Shown here: one piece after another, positions 8,782-19,200 of the stretch
How positions within the stretch are numbered: position 1 is the first letter of the stretch
Layout: each line of letters begins with the position of its first letter
Position numbers and translations under genes: made by a program
NCBI GenBank assembly: GCA_001898335.1
Contig: MKTS01000013.1
Location: 310,001 to 374,000 of the forward strand
Source: Mucilaginibacter sp. 44-25
Lineage (GTDB): Bacteria > Bacteroidota > Bacteroidia > Sphingobacteriales > Sphingobacteriaceae
Reading direction: 5' to 3'
Length of the DNA stretch: 64,000 nt
Notes under the pieces: generated by a model
The model's input: the letters and a program-made list of their open reading frames with translations, nothing else
Database searches by the model: none
Told to the model about the DNA's origin: nothing

Positions 8782-9303
8782 TTAATCCTGATCGGGAAAA
8801 AACGTAGGTGGTGTTGGCGCCGGTATTTCCAGCGCGGCATTAAAATCGGGCAGCAGGCGCAGCAGCACGTTTTTGGGCATATTACCTACATCCATAAAGG
8901 TCCAGGTTTTGCCTTTGTCGTTGCTAATGGCCAACAAGTAAGAGTTGCTGATATACACTCCGTTAAGCACCTTCATCTTCACGGTTTCGGGCAGCAGGCA
9001 AAGCAGTTGTGTACCTGCCTTATAAAAAGGACCAGGCGCGTTTACCCAGCCATCAAAAGCGATAACGCCGCGCGCCCTCAGTGCCTCTATACGGTCATTG
9101 ATGAGTTTTGCCATCGCCTCGGCACCACCAGACAGTTTGATAAGCCCGGGGTAACTCATACTCAGTACTGTTTTGGTATCGGCAGTAAAAGTAGCCTTTG
9201 CAAACCTGCCTGCCAGTTTTTTTACCAGCAGGTTGTCCTGCGCCCGTACGGTAAAGCTAAACAACACCAATATCGCCACAGCTACTATATATCTAACGCG
9301 CAT
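8782..9303 (-). CDS. Small secreted protein of unknown function (paralogue of 1457-1960)
   Basis: The 173-aa protein has a signal peptide (about 1-21, ending VRA-Q). It shares the GPFYKAGTQLLCLLPETVKM and GKTWTFMDV motifs and the same length and order with the protein at 1457-1960, which shows common descent. The tail is Pro-rich (IPAPTPPTF). It lies nine bases after the DUF1345 gene, so the two may form an operon. Function unknown. Confidence 0.75.
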   Translation of the reverse strand: MRVRYIVAVAILVLFSFTVRAQDNLLVKKLAGRFAKATFTADTKTVLSMSYPGLIKLSGGAEAMAKLINDRIEALRARGVIAFDGWVNAPGPFYKAGTQLLCLLPETVKMKVLNGVYISNSYLLAISNDKGKTWTFMDVGNMPKNVLLRLLPDFNAALEIPAPTPPTFFPDQD

Positions 9304-9312
9304 AAACCCTGT

Positions 9313-9996
9313 TTATTTAGATACCAGGCCCGATATCACGTTGATACTCAACGCTACAATGGCGGTATTAAAAGCGAATGAAATGAGGCCATGCATCCAG
9401 GCGAGGCGGCGTATGTGGCGCGATGATATTTCCACATCAGACACCTGGAACGTCATGCCGATAACAAAGGAGAAATAAACAAAGTCCAGGTAATCAGGGT
9501 CCTTGGTATCGCCCGGGAATTCAAGTCCTCCTATCATCTCGCGTTCATCGGTGCGGGTGTAATAAAGATGGGCGTAACGTAACGTAAAAACCGTATGCAC
9601 CAACCACCACGATATGATAACCGCGACCATAGCCAGTATAACATAACCTGCGGCAGTATCTTCAGATACGCCTTTTGATGATTTTAACAGCAGGTAAATA
9701 GCCACCAGGCTTACCAGTGAAGCCCCGAGTACAAACAGAAAAATGATGACCCGGCTGGAATCTTCCAGGCTGGCAATTTTGCGTATTTCACGGGGGTGAG
9801 CTTTTAATATAATTAACCAGTCGAGCAGGATAATGGTAGACGCTATGGCTATCCAGGTAATGAGCACGATCTCGGGGATAGAATCTATCTGCCTGGATAA
9901 AAAAAATGCGACAACACCCATACCAAGAGAGATAAGCAGGCGATAGGGCGCATCAATACGCAGCAAAAAATTTTTGTTTGTTTGTTTAGCAGGCAT
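9313..9996 (-). CDS. DUF1345 membrane protein
   Basis: The 227-aa protein has about five membrane helices and the DUF1345 signature DYLDFVYFSFVIGMTFQVSDVEI followed by RHIRRLAWMHGLISFAFNT. The family is uncharacterised and inner-membrane. It is the first gene of a likely two-gene unit with the small secreted protein at 8782-9303, nine bases downstream. Confidence 0.85.
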   Translation of the reverse strand: MPAKQTNKNFLLRIDAPYRLLISLGMGVVAFFLSRQIDSIPEIVLITWIAIASTIILLDWLIILKAHPREIRKIASLEDSSRVIIFLFVLGASLVSLVAIYLLLKSSKGVSEDTAAGYVILAMVAVIISWWLVHTVFTLRYAHLYYTRTDEREMIGGLEFPGDTKDPDYLDFVYFSFVIGMTFQVSDVEISSRHIRRLAWMHGLISFAFNTAIVALSINVISGLVSK

Positions 9997-10069
9997 TTAT
10001 GCAGTAGTTACAGCAGGAGCACTAATTTGTTTGTAAGCATGTAAGATAGTCATCTTAAACGTGGTATCG

Positions 10070-10270
10070 TTAATCTTCCTCTACAATATTAGCTACACGG
10101 CCAATCTGCCCATCCTCCAAACGGACTTTAATACCACGCGAATGGTAAGTTGCGCTGGTAAGGAGGTCTTTAACCACACCGCGGGTAAGTTTACCGCTGC
10201 GCTGATCTTTTTTAAGGATGATATCTACTTCCAGTCCGGGATATATATCTGCTCTGTTACGTCCGTGCAT
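10070..10270 (-). CDS. YwbE family protein
   Basis: The 66-aa basic protein matches the YwbE family over its whole length: GRNRADIYPGLEVDIILKKDQ, then GKLTRGVVKDLLT, then GIKVRLEDGQIGRVANI. The sequence suggests a small beta-barrel (KOW/SH3-like), which fits a nucleic-acid binding role, but no function is established. Downstream lie intergenic bases only. Upstream is the AGTCCG repeat cluster. Confidence 0.85.
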   Translation of the reverse strand: MHGRNRADIYPGLEVDIILKKDQRSGKLTRGVVKDLLTSATYHSRGIKVRLEDGQIGRVANIVEED

Positions 10271-10283
10271 GTGGATATTATTT

Positions 10284-10384
10284 AGTCCGGCAGTCCGATA
10301 AGTCGAAAAGTCCGGGAGATATTTTTTTAGTCCGAAAGTAAGAAGATCCCGTCTTTCGGACTTTAATGACTTGCCGACTTTCGG
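10284..10384. repeat. Cluster of AGTCCG-type units in imperfect inverted arrangement
   Basis: The 100 bases between ywbE and argH contain AGTCCG at 10284, 10292, 10309 and 10329, a degenerate AGTCGAAA at 10301, and reverse-oriented units CTTTCGGACT (10353-10362) and GACTTGCCGACTTTCGG after it. A perfect 10-bp inverted repeat pairs 10329-10338 with 10353-10362, and the outer units pair loosely. The T-run lies on the wrong side for a minus-strand terminator. It resembles an intergenic palindromic repeat element. Confidence 0.6.
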
Positions 10385-11719
10385 CTATTTTACCAGCCAG
10401 CTTATTGCTTCTTCTACTTTTCTGAAATTAAAACTGCCGATCACCTTATCCATAGCCGCGCTGATCTGCTCGTTCTGCAAATTGCCTATGCTGCCCTCGT
10501 GCGTATGGTTAACTGTTTTTTCGGGGTTAAAATTACCTTGCTCAATATCTAAACCTATTTGCTTGTAGGCATCGCGGAAAGGTGTTCCGTTTAATACAGC
10601 CTTGTTCACTTCCTCTACGCTGAACAGGTAGGCATATTTAGGATCATCCAGTATATGCTTATTCACGGTAATATGCTGTAGCATAAAGTTGGCCATATGC
10701 AGGCAGTCGAGCAATTCGGTAAAGGCCGGGAACAGCAGTTCCTTTAACAACTGCAACTCGCGGTGATAGCCCGATGGCAGGTTGGTGGTCATCATGGCTA
10801 CATCATTGGGCAGGGCTTGCAGGCGGTTACATTTACCACGCATAATTTCCCACACGTCCGGGTTCTTCTTATGCGGCATTATGCTGCTGCCGGTGGTTAG
10901 GTTCTCCGGATAACTTACGAACGCGAAGTTCTGACTAAGGTATAGGCATTGGTCCATAGCCATTTTTGCCAGTGTGGCGGCAATTGATGATAAAGCCTGC
11001 GCAATCACGCGCTCGGTTTTACCACGGCCCATTTGCGCGTATACTACGTTATGGGCAAGGCTGTCAAACCCAAGCAATTCGGTGGTCATGGTGCGGTTAA
11101 GCGGGAAAGACGACCCATAGCCTGCGGCTGAACCCAGCGGATTTTTATTGGTGATCTTCCAGGCGGCCAGCAGCATTTCCAGGTCATCAACCAAACTTTC
11201 GGCGTATGCGCCAAACCACAACCCGAACGATGATGGCATGGCCACCTGCAAATGCGTGTAGCCCGGTAGCAGCACGTCCTTATGTTCCTCGCTCAACTGA
11301 ACAAGCAAACGGAAAAGGTTATCGGTTTCGGTTACTACTTCCTGTATCTTGTCGCGAAAAAATAGTTTCAGATCAAGCAATACCTGGTCGTTACGGGAAC
11401 GGCCGCTGTGTATTTTTTTACCGGCATCGCCAATGCGGCGGGTCAGCAGCATCTCCACCTGTGAGTGTACGTCTTCCACATCATCCTCTATTGCAAAATC
11501 GCCTGCATCAATGTCGTTATAGATCTGTTTGAGTTCGCGCTGCACCAGGGCGAGGTCTTCCCCGCTCATCAAGCCTATCGACTCCAGCATGCGCGTGTGG
11601 GCAAGTGAGCCCAGTACATCAAAGGCAGCCATCTGGTTATCCAGCTCACGGTCGCGGCCCACTGTAAAGTTCTCTACCAGTTTATCAACGTTGGTGGTTT
11701 TTTGCCACAGTTTACTCAT
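10385..11719 (-). CDS. argH: Argininosuccinate lyase
   Basis: The 444-aa enzyme splits argininosuccinate into arginine and fumarate, the last step of arginine synthesis, in the cytoplasm. The fumarase/ArgH superfamily signature GSSIMPHKKNPD is present, with the upstream HSRRNDQV-type motif seen here as HSGRSRNDQVLLD and the TGYTHLQ-like LPGYTHLQVAMP. It lies 59 bases after the deacetylase gene (argE-like) and is probably cotranscribed with it. Length is normal for the family. Confidence 0.95.
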   Translation of the reverse strand: MSKLWQKTTNVDKLVENFTVGRDRELDNQMAAFDVLGSLAHTRMLESIGLMSGEDLALVQRELKQIYNDIDAGDFAIEDDVEDVHSQVEMLLTRRIGDAGKKIHSGRSRNDQVLLDLKLFFRDKIQEVVTETDNLFRLLVQLSEEHKDVLLPGYTHLQVAMPSSFGLWFGAYAESLVDDLEMLLAAWKITNKNPLGSAAGYGSSFPLNRTMTTELLGFDSLAHNVVYAQMGRGKTERVIAQALSSIAATLAKMAMDQCLYLSQNFAFVSYPENLTTGSSIMPHKKNPDVWEIMRGKCNRLQALPNDVAMMTTNLPSGYHRELQLLKELLFPAFTELLDCLHMANFMLQHITVNKHILDDPKYAYLFSVEEVNKAVLNGTPFRDAYKQIGLDIEQGNFNPEKTVNHTHEGSIGNLQNEQISAAMDKVIGSFNFRKVEEAISWLVK

Positions 11720-11778
11720 TATGATTTTAGATTTTGTGATTTACGATTTTAGATTTTTCTACGGAAAAATATCTAAAA

Positions 11779-12846
11779 TCAATTAACTATTGCGTCGAGC
11801 ATCTTGATGTACAGTTCAATGCCTTCGCCTATTTCGTCTACATAAATATATTCATCAGCCATGTGCGAGCGTGCCGAATCGCCGGGACCAACTTTGATGG
11901 ACGGAATATCCAGCAGAGATTGGTCTGACGTGGTAGGCGAACCATAGGTTTTACGGCCCAGCGCCACACCTGCCTGTACAAACGGATGATTTTTATCTAT
12001 TGATGATGGCTTTAAACGAATGCTGCGCGGCCTTACATCGCAGCTGACATGCTCGCGGATAATGTCCAGTACTTCCTCGTTACGGTAAGCATCTGTAACG
12101 CGTACGTCAACCGTAAAAGTACAGGTAGCTGGCACTACATTGTGCTGCGAACCGGCATTAATAATGGTTACCGACATTTTGATAGGACCAAATACTTCCG
12201 ACTCTTTTGGGAACCTGTAGTTACGGAACCACTCTATATCTTTTAAAGCCTTGTAAATAGCATTTTCGCCTTCTTCACGGGCGGCATGGCCGGCTATGCC
12301 AAAGGCGGTACAATCCAGCACCATAAGGCCGCGCTCGGCAATGGCGAGGTCCATCAGCGTAGGCTCTCCCACTATACCAAAATCGAGTTTTCCTAATTCG
12401 GGGATGATGAGTTCCAAACCGTTAACGCCTGATATCTCCTCCTCTGCCGTAGTAGCCAGGCAAAAGTTATATTTAAGATTGGTTTGATGATAGTAGTGCA
12501 GGAACACATGTATGAGCGATACTAAACAGCCTCCCGCGTCATTACTTCCCAGGCCATAGAGCTTGCCATCCTCAATCTTGGCATCGTACGGGTCGCGGGT
12601 ATAGCCGCTGTTGGGCTTAACCGTATCATGGTGCGAGTTAAGTAGAATGGTTGGCTTGGCCGGGTCGAAATGCGCGTTCCAGGCCCAGATATTATTGAGT
12701 TTGCGATGGGTTTTTACCCCATGCGTTTGAAGGGTTTGCTCAATAAGGTCGGCCGTGCGGTCTTCTTCTTTACTGAACGATTGTATTGAAATTAATTGCT
12801 GCAGCAAAGCCAGCGCCTGCTGCGACAATGTAGTGATATCTGCCAT
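11779..12846 (-). CDS. argE: M20 metallo-deacetylase, ArgE-like (acetylornithine or N-acyl-citrulline deacetylase)
   Basis: The 355-aa M20 zinc enzyme shows LLNSHHDTVKP (first metal His and Asp), GSNDAGG, the TAEEEISG general base and metal Glu pair, and a C-terminal TSDQSLLD. It precedes argH in the same direction. In Bacteroidota arginine synthesis the deacetylase usually acts on N-acetyl- or N-succinylcitrulline rather than acetylornithine, because the pathway carbamoylates the acylated ornithine. Which substrate is used here cannot be read from the window. Confidence 0.85.
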   Translation of the reverse strand: MADITTLSQQALALLQQLISIQSFSKEEDRTADLIEQTLQTHGVKTHRKLNNIWAWNAHFDPAKPTILLNSHHDTVKPNSGYTRDPYDAKIEDGKLYGLGSNDAGGCLVSLIHVFLHYYHQTNLKYNFCLATTAEEEISGVNGLELIIPELGKLDFGIVGEPTLMDLAIAERGLMVLDCTAFGIAGHAAREEGENAIYKALKDIEWFRNYRFPKESEVFGPIKMSVTIINAGSQHNVVPATCTFTVDVRVTDAYRNEEVLDIIREHVSCDVRPRSIRLKPSSIDKNHPFVQAGVALGRKTYGSPTTSDQSLLDIPSIKVGPGDSARSHMADEYIYVDEIGEGIELYIKMLDAIVN

Positions 12847-12874
12847 AATAAACGGGTTTTAACCCAGTAATACC

Positions 12875-12909
12875 TGCGGCAAAATTAAGCTTTTTGCCGC
12901 AAGTACAAA
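12875..12909 (-). promoter_or_regulatory. argE-argH promoter overlapped by an inverted repeat
   Basis: On the minus strand a TTTG (12906-12909), an 18-base spacer and TAATTTTG (12880-12887) form a full Bacteroidota -33/-7 promoter. A perfect 10-bp inverted repeat (TGCGGCAAAA at 12875-12884 and its complement at 12892-12901) spans the -7 box and part of the spacer. A second short repeat GGGTT/AACCC lies in the leader (12854-12865). The layout fits a repressor site. Confidence 0.65.
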
Positions 12910-12933
12910 CGATAAACATTAGCTGCTTATTGT

Positions 12934-14184
12934 TTATTCGATCAGCAGGGCATCGTCATCGTCGCCCAGGCTTAGCTGTATCATATCATTACCAGCAATA
13001 CCTTCAATAGAGCCTTTGATATGCGCGGCGTTCAGTAAAACTTTCTCCAACTGCTTTTCGCGCGCTTTCCATAATTTTTCCATCGCGTCGCGTTCTTTCT
13101 GTATGGAAATACGCATGCTCATGTAGCCCTCGCGTATGGCCTTCCATTGTTCGGAGAACTCGCTGCTGGTTAAATAATCATACAACAGGTGCATTTTATC
13201 GCCTTTGTTTTCCTGCGCCTTGGCCATGTTAGCCAGTTTGATCACCCCATCGCGCAGGATGTATGATACGGCCTTTACCTCATCAAAACTGCATATCCAT
13301 ACACCGTCGCGCTCGCCAAAGCAATCCATCCCTTTGGGGTAGCACTGGGTAACAATAACGGCCACATCAACGCCCATGGCGCGCATATCTTTTTTGAGTT
13401 TTTCTATCCACTCGTTAGAGAAAGCGGTGGTACGTTTACTCTCGTAGATAATACGGCCGCACTCCTGCCCAAACTGGTTACGTACGGTTTGCACACAATC
13501 GGCACCGCGCACACCTTTGCCAACTTCGGCTATCACATCAAACGGAAAATAATTACGCAGCTGCTCTTCCAGGATCAATTCCTGCACCTCGCCCTGCAGC
13601 TGCATAGAGCCCTGCTCGGCCCGGCGCTTCATTTCATCGGCCAGGCGTTTCTGGTCTTCCAACTGCTTTTCCAGTTCCTTTACCTTTAGCTGGTATTCGG
13701 TATCCTTCAGGTTATGCTTTTCGGCCTCCTGCTTGCGTACCTGCTCGGCAATATCCGCGCGCTGCTCCTGTAACTTGCGTTGCAGGGCTATCTCCATTTC
13801 CTCTTCTTTTTGCTTTAGCGCCTGTTCGCGCTGCAAATATTCCAGTTCCTTCTGGCGCGATTCTTTTAGTTTCTCCGCACTGGCATTCACAGAATTTTGC
13901 AGCATGGTCAACTGCGTTTCAAAATCGGCGGTGATGGATTTCCGGAGGTTTTCTTCCAGCGTGAGCTGCAACTGCTTTTTCTCACCCGCGAGGCGCTGCT
14001 CAAACTCGGCCTGCTGCTGCCTGGCCTTAGCGCTGAACTCCTCCTCTTTACGCTTAAACTCCTCCTCTTTCTGGCGGGTATAATCCTGCATCTTCAGCCG
14101 CAGCTGCTGCTTATACTCTTCGGCCATAACTTCCTCAATAGGGAAGCCATGCCCACAGCTCGGACACTTAACTTCTGTAGCCAT
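12934..14184 (-). CDS. DUF2130 coiled-coil protein
   Basis: The 416-aa protein begins with a zinc-ribbon-like CPSCGHGFPIEE, followed by a long charged coiled coil (about 30-205, rich in Glu, Lys and Gln). The DUF2130 domain comes after it (about 210-390) with GADCVQTVRNQFGQECGRIIYESKRT. This last part resembles a restriction-endonuclease-like fold core (E and K in IIYESKRT), a comparison proposed for the family but not shown here. It is monocistronic with its own promoter. Function unknown. Confidence 0.85.
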   Translation of the reverse strand: MATEVKCPSCGHGFPIEEVMAEEYKQQLRLKMQDYTRQKEEEFKRKEEEFSAKARQQQAEFEQRLAGEKKQLQLTLEENLRKSITADFETQLTMLQNSVNASAEKLKESRQKELEYLQREQALKQKEEEMEIALQRKLQEQRADIAEQVRKQEAEKHNLKDTEYQLKVKELEKQLEDQKRLADEMKRRAEQGSMQLQGEVQELILEEQLRNYFPFDVIAEVGKGVRGADCVQTVRNQFGQECGRIIYESKRTTAFSNEWIEKLKKDMRAMGVDVAVIVTQCYPKGMDCFGERDGVWICSFDEVKAVSYILRDGVIKLANMAKAQENKGDKMHLLYDYLTSSEFSEQWKAIREGYMSMRISIQKERDAMEKLWKAREKQLEKVLLNAAHIKGSIEGIAGNDMIQLSLGDDDDALLIE

Positions 14185-14200
14185 AATTTGTAGTGAATAC

Positions 14201-14229
14201 CAAAGGTAATGAATTTTGCCTCAGACAAA
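14201..14229 (-). promoter_or_regulatory. Promoter of the DUF2130 gene
   Basis: On the minus strand TTTG (14226-14229), 17 bases and TACCTTTG (14201-14208) match the Bacteroidota -33/-7 consensus. The box ends 16 bases before the ATG at 14184. Confidence 0.65.
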
Positions 14230-14340
14230 CCGCTTTTACAAAACGCAATTTATTCAACAGTCAACTAACTTTCCACCCTCTCTGCTGCGCAAAGAGGGTC
14301 GGCCAGCAAAGCGATGCCCGGGTGAGTCAAAAAAAGCCGG

Positions 14341-15993
14341 TTAAAAATCGTGGTACAAATTCCTGAAGCTGCTCTTGATACCGAATGTAAGCACGCTGGC
14401 ATTTTTAGTGCCCAATGAATTGGTTTCGTGGCGGTACAGCGCGCCCAGCTCAAAACGTAAGTTATATTTAGGGTTCAGCAGAAAAGCTACCGTACCTTCG
14501 GCATAATACAGATTGGTGTTTAAGCCCTGGCCTACTTTATTGCTTGCATAGGTAGGTATAAGCGGCTTGGTAACATCACGGCCGGCGTTATCGGCAGCGT
14601 TAAGATCAAGCCCGTATTTGGCATACATTAGCTGACCCTGAAAATCAAACCTTTTGTAGGTATAGTTCATGATACCCACCAACTCCCTGAAGTTGGCGCC
14701 AAGCGGGTCGCCCAAAGGCTGGCTATAATAGCTGTAGGCACTGATCACCTGTCTGTTTGAATAAGTATAAGGCTTAACGGCATCATACTCTAACAGGTAG
14801 TTAAGGTTTTGAACCCCGAAAATATCCGCTCCGCGGATACCCAGTTGCACACCGCCGCTGTTATCCACGTTATCTGTCTGGAAATAGTTTTTGCCGTTAA
14901 AGCGGTCAAACAATAACTGCCCGTAAATAGCCGATTTATCAAATACTTTATACTTACCTGTAAAACCTACCAGCGCGTTACCCGGCTGGGATGACGGGCC
15001 AAGGCCGCTGGCAAATATTACCGGGTTAACAAAATTCACGTCGAAACCTCTGCGGTTGCCCTGGTCATCGGCTTCGGGAGCAATGTAGGCGTTAAAGAAA
15101 CCAAACGACAGGCTGTTGTTCACATTCCAGTCGAGGTAATGGAACAGGCCCCATTTACGGCGGTTGTTGCCGAAGCTGTCAAACTTCACCAGGTTTTGGT
15201 CTTGCAGGTAAGTCCACATCATCATGTATTGTACCTTACCTACATTAGCCGTTACACGCAATAATGGGTAGTTAGCCGCGTAATCTGATAAAAGGATAGA
15301 GCGGTAACCATCGCCTATAAAGGTTTTATCCTGCCCGAGGGTGATGTTGATCTGTTTGATAGGCGTATAGGATAATATGGCCGTAGCATATGAGTAATCG
15401 CGGTAGGTTTTGGTACTACCACGGTCATAAGCCTGGCCGGGCACAAAACCTATCTGCTTTACATAGTCGGTATAGTATTGCGGGAAAGCGGCCTGGTTCT
15501 CGTAACCGCTGGTGTAGAACGAGAATTTGCTGCCTACCGTACCTCCAAACTGGAAACCGCGTGTGTTGGTACCTATACGGGTAGTAAAGCCAAAGCCTAA
15601 TGGCTTAAAGTGTACTTCGGTATTGCTATGGTCAGAGAAATCGTGCCCTATGGTGTTATCCTGTAAATAGTCGGCGTAAAAGGTATAATCTTTTTTATTT
15701 ACCTCTATGAGGTGTTCGTTAAATATCTTGCGCAGGAACCAGTTATGGCGGTTACTGTCAACCCCCATTTGCATTAACTGGTTATACCTGTTGCTGATGG
15801 TACTATCTATCAGAAAAGGCCTTAAAGAAGTATGCATACTGCTGCTTTTGGAGTAGATATCAGCGTTAAATTTTTGGTAGAACTGATACGATTGCGGCAG
15901 ATAAACAGATTGCGCCTTACCAATAGTGGCCGTTAAAACAAATACCGAAAATAAGATAAGCTTACCGGCAAGCCTGTTGTAGTTTTTTTGCAT
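14341..15993 (-). CDS. Outer-membrane beta-barrel protein, RemB/Wzi-like
   Basis: The 550-aa protein has a signal peptide (about 1-28, ending GKA-Q) and then alternating beta strands rich in Tyr, Asn and Gly. It ends in Phe, as outer-membrane barrels do. The overall pattern fits the Bacteroidota RemB/Wzi-like capsule or gliding-associated barrel proteins. The ATG at 15993 is chosen because the reading frame before it begins only with a TTG at 16002. It is divergent from the GT117 gene. The specific role is uncertain. Confidence 0.7.
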   Translation of the reverse strand: MQKNYNRLAGKLILFSVFVLTATIGKAQSVYLPQSYQFYQKFNADIYSKSSSMHTSLRPFLIDSTISNRYNQLMQMGVDSNRHNWFLRKIFNEHLIEVNKKDYTFYADYLQDNTIGHDFSDHSNTEVHFKPLGFGFTTRIGTNTRGFQFGGTVGSKFSFYTSGYENQAAFPQYYTDYVKQIGFVPGQAYDRGSTKTYRDYSYATAILSYTPIKQINITLGQDKTFIGDGYRSILLSDYAANYPLLRVTANVGKVQYMMMWTYLQDQNLVKFDSFGNNRRKWGLFHYLDWNVNNSLSFGFFNAYIAPEADDQGNRRGFDVNFVNPVIFASGLGPSSQPGNALVGFTGKYKVFDKSAIYGQLLFDRFNGKNYFQTDNVDNSGGVQLGIRGADIFGVQNLNYLLEYDAVKPYTYSNRQVISAYSYYSQPLGDPLGANFRELVGIMNYTYKRFDFQGQLMYAKYGLDLNAADNAGRDVTKPLIPTYASNKVGQGLNTNLYYAEGTVAFLLNPKYNLRFELGALYRHETNSLGTKNASVLTFGIKSSFRNLYHDF

Positions 15994-16224
15994 ACGCAAC
16001 AAAATAAACGTTAATTATTGTAACATAAAAATTTATCCGCTTAGCTTACAGCTCCGGCGGCAATGTCCGTTTACCAACTGTAACATACATTATATTATGC
16101 CATGGCGTTTATTGCCCGCGTACAGCGTTAAAATGTGTTAAAAGTATTAAACTATAAACGGCATCATTAAAAAACAAGCTTTTAAATATTCATATTTGCC
16201 CTGCTAAACTTTACTCTTAGAGGC

Positions 16225-19200
16225 ATGCAATACAACAAAATAAACAACCTGCTTGGCTGGCTTTGCTTTTTTATAGCGGCAGCAACGTACATGTTAACGT
16301 TAGAACCCTCTGTAAGTTTTTGGGACTGCGGCGAATTTATTTCGTGCGCGTACCGTTTACAGGTGTCGCACCAGCCGGGTTACCCTTTATTTGCCATGCT
16401 GGGGAAGGTTTTCTCGCTGCTGTCCATGGGCGATAATACTAAAGTACCGTACTTTACCAACTCCATGGCAGCGCTGGCCAGCGCCGCTACCGTCATGTTC
16501 CTGTTCTGGACCATTACCGCCCTGGCTAAAAAACTGGTGGCCGGCCGTGAAAAGGAATTTGGTAACGCCCAAACCATCGTTATCATGGGCTCCGGATTGG
16601 TAGGTGCCCTTGCTTTTACTTATACCGATACCTTTTGGTTCTCGGCTGTTGAAACCATCGTGTTCGCGCTTTCCTCTTTGTGCATAGCCATTGTTTTCTG
16701 GGCCATTTTGAAATGGGATGCCCACGCAGACGAACCCGGGGCTGATAAGTGGATCGTATTTATCGCATACGTTATAGGCCTTTCCATAGGTATACACCTG
16801 CTTAATTTACTTACCATACCGGCATTGGCGCTGGTATATTATTTCCGCAGGTGTAAAAACATCACCTGGAAAAGCGGACTGATCGCCTTTCTCATCAGCA
16901 TTGTGATACTCGGGCTGGTGCAGTACGGCATACGCGGGTATACCATTAAGTTCGCGGCTTATTTCGATCTGTTCTTTGTTAATTCACTGGGGCTGGGTTT
17001 TGGCAGCGGCGCTATTGTTTTCTTCCTGCTGCTGATCGCGGCTATTGTGGGCGGGCTGGTTTACAGCAAACGCAAAAACAAACCCGTGCTTAACCTGGCT
17101 TTGCTGTGTGTGGCGTTTATTTATTTCGGATACGGATCATTCGCTTATATCCCCATCCGGGCTACCGCCAACCCCGACCTTAATAACTCGCACCCGGATA
17201 ACGCGTTTACCATGTACGGTTACCTTAACCGTATACAATACGGCGAAAATCCGCTGCTTGTTGGCCCCTACTTTGACGCCCAGATAACCGACCAGGTTGA
17301 GGGCAGCAATATTTACCGCAAGGGCGACAAAAAATATGAACTCGCAGGCAAAAGCCTTAGTTATAAATACGACCATACTACCATATTCCCCCGCATGTAC
17401 AGCACCGATGCCAGTGATGTGCAATTTTATCGCGGCTGGGGACAGATACCTGAAGGGCAAGCGCCGAACTTTGCTGATAACATCAAGTGGATGGCCAGCT
17501 GGCAGGTTTACCAAATGTATTTCAGGTACTTTTTATGGAATTTTGTAGGGCGGTATAATGATGCCGACGGGCAGCAAAGCACCGAAAGTATTGATGGCAA
17601 CTGGACCAGCGGAATATTGGACGGCGGCCGTCATTTGCCCAAAAATGTGGTGAACAATCCATCATACACCCCGCTTTATGCCATACCGTTTATTTTAGGG
17701 GTTATAGGCCTTATTTACCAGGCCGAACGCCGCAAGCGCGACGCCCTTATTATTGGCCTATTGTGGTTTTTTACCGGTTTAGCGGTAGTGTTTTATGTAA
17801 ACCAGCCTTCGGTACAACCAAGGGAGCGCGATTACTCGTACGTTGGCTCTTTTTACGCGTTCGCTATTTGGATAGGCTTATCCGTAGTGGCCTTGACTGA
17901 TGTTTTGCGCCGGAAGGTAAATGCCCGCACCGCGGCTTACGTGGTTACCGCTGTTTGCCTGCTGATAGCGCCGGTACTGATGGCTAAACAGGAATGGCGC
18001 GGGCACGACCGCTCTACCAAAATGGTAGCGCATGATATGGCTTATAATTATCTCATCTCCTGCCCGCCAAACGCTATTTTGTTTACCTATGGCGATAACG
18101 ACACCTACTCGCTTTGGTATGATCAGGAAGTAGAAGGTATACGCCCGGATGTACGCATAGTAAACCTGAGTTTATTTAGCGGCAGTTGGTACATAAGGCA
18201 AATGCAACGGCCTATGAACGCCTCGGCACCGCTGCCTATTACTATGCCTTATGATAAATACAAAGATGGCGTAAGAGATGTGATCTATTACAATGATGGC
18301 GGTATTAAAGACCCGGTTGAACTAAAGGATATTTTCAACTTTATTACCTCTGATGACCGCAGCATGCAGGGCCAAAACCAGGGCGGCGAATATGTGAACT
18401 ATCTGCCGACCAAGAATTTTAAAATCACGGTAAATCCCGCCGATGTAGTTAAAAACCATGTGGTATCTGTAGAGCAGATGAAACAGCTAACGCCTGTAAT
18501 GGAATGGAAATATAACTCCAACTATGTAACCAAGGACGACCTGGCGCTGATAGACATACTGGCCCATAACGACTGGAAAAGGCCCATTTGCTTTACCACC
18601 ACTATAGGTACCAGCAACCTGGTGGGCTTGCAGCCTTATTTATACAAAGAAGGTTTTACCTACCGCCTGTTACCACTTAAACAGGATACCTCCCGCCACG
18701 ACCAGCTAAGCAAGGTGAACGACAGCGTGATGTACGATAATGTGATGAACAAGTTTAAGTTCGGCCGCTACAAAACCGCCAGATACCTCGACCCGGAATC
18801 GACAGGTATGTTTTTCCCGGTGATGATGACCACTTTTCTTGACCTGGCTACCAGCCTCAACCAAGACGGTCACCCGGATATGGCCTTAAAAGTATTGCAT
18901 AAATACGATAATGAAATGCCCGGTGGCTTATACCCTTTTATTGATATTGCCGCCCGTAAAATGTTTATGGCACAAATGGCCTATGAACTTAACGATAGCC
19001 AGCTGGGCAATAAATTCACCGAAGACATTAACCAGTACCTGATGGACCAGTTCGGGTATTTTTACCACTTGCTGCAAACGGATAGCAGGCGCATGCCCGC
19101 CCGCGATGTACAAATAGGCATGGAAGTACTTACCGGCCTGGTTAAATACACAGATAAGGCCCACCAAAAGGCGCTTAACCAAAAGCTAAGCGCCGAGTTA

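Noticed and set aside
8752..9381. 209-aa open frame on the plus strand
   Set aside because: It overlaps the small secreted protein and DUF1345 genes on the minus strand and has no recognisable motif.
10329..10362. Hairpin after argH as a rho-independent terminator
   Set aside because: On the minus strand the stem is followed by As, not Ts; the T-run is on the other side.
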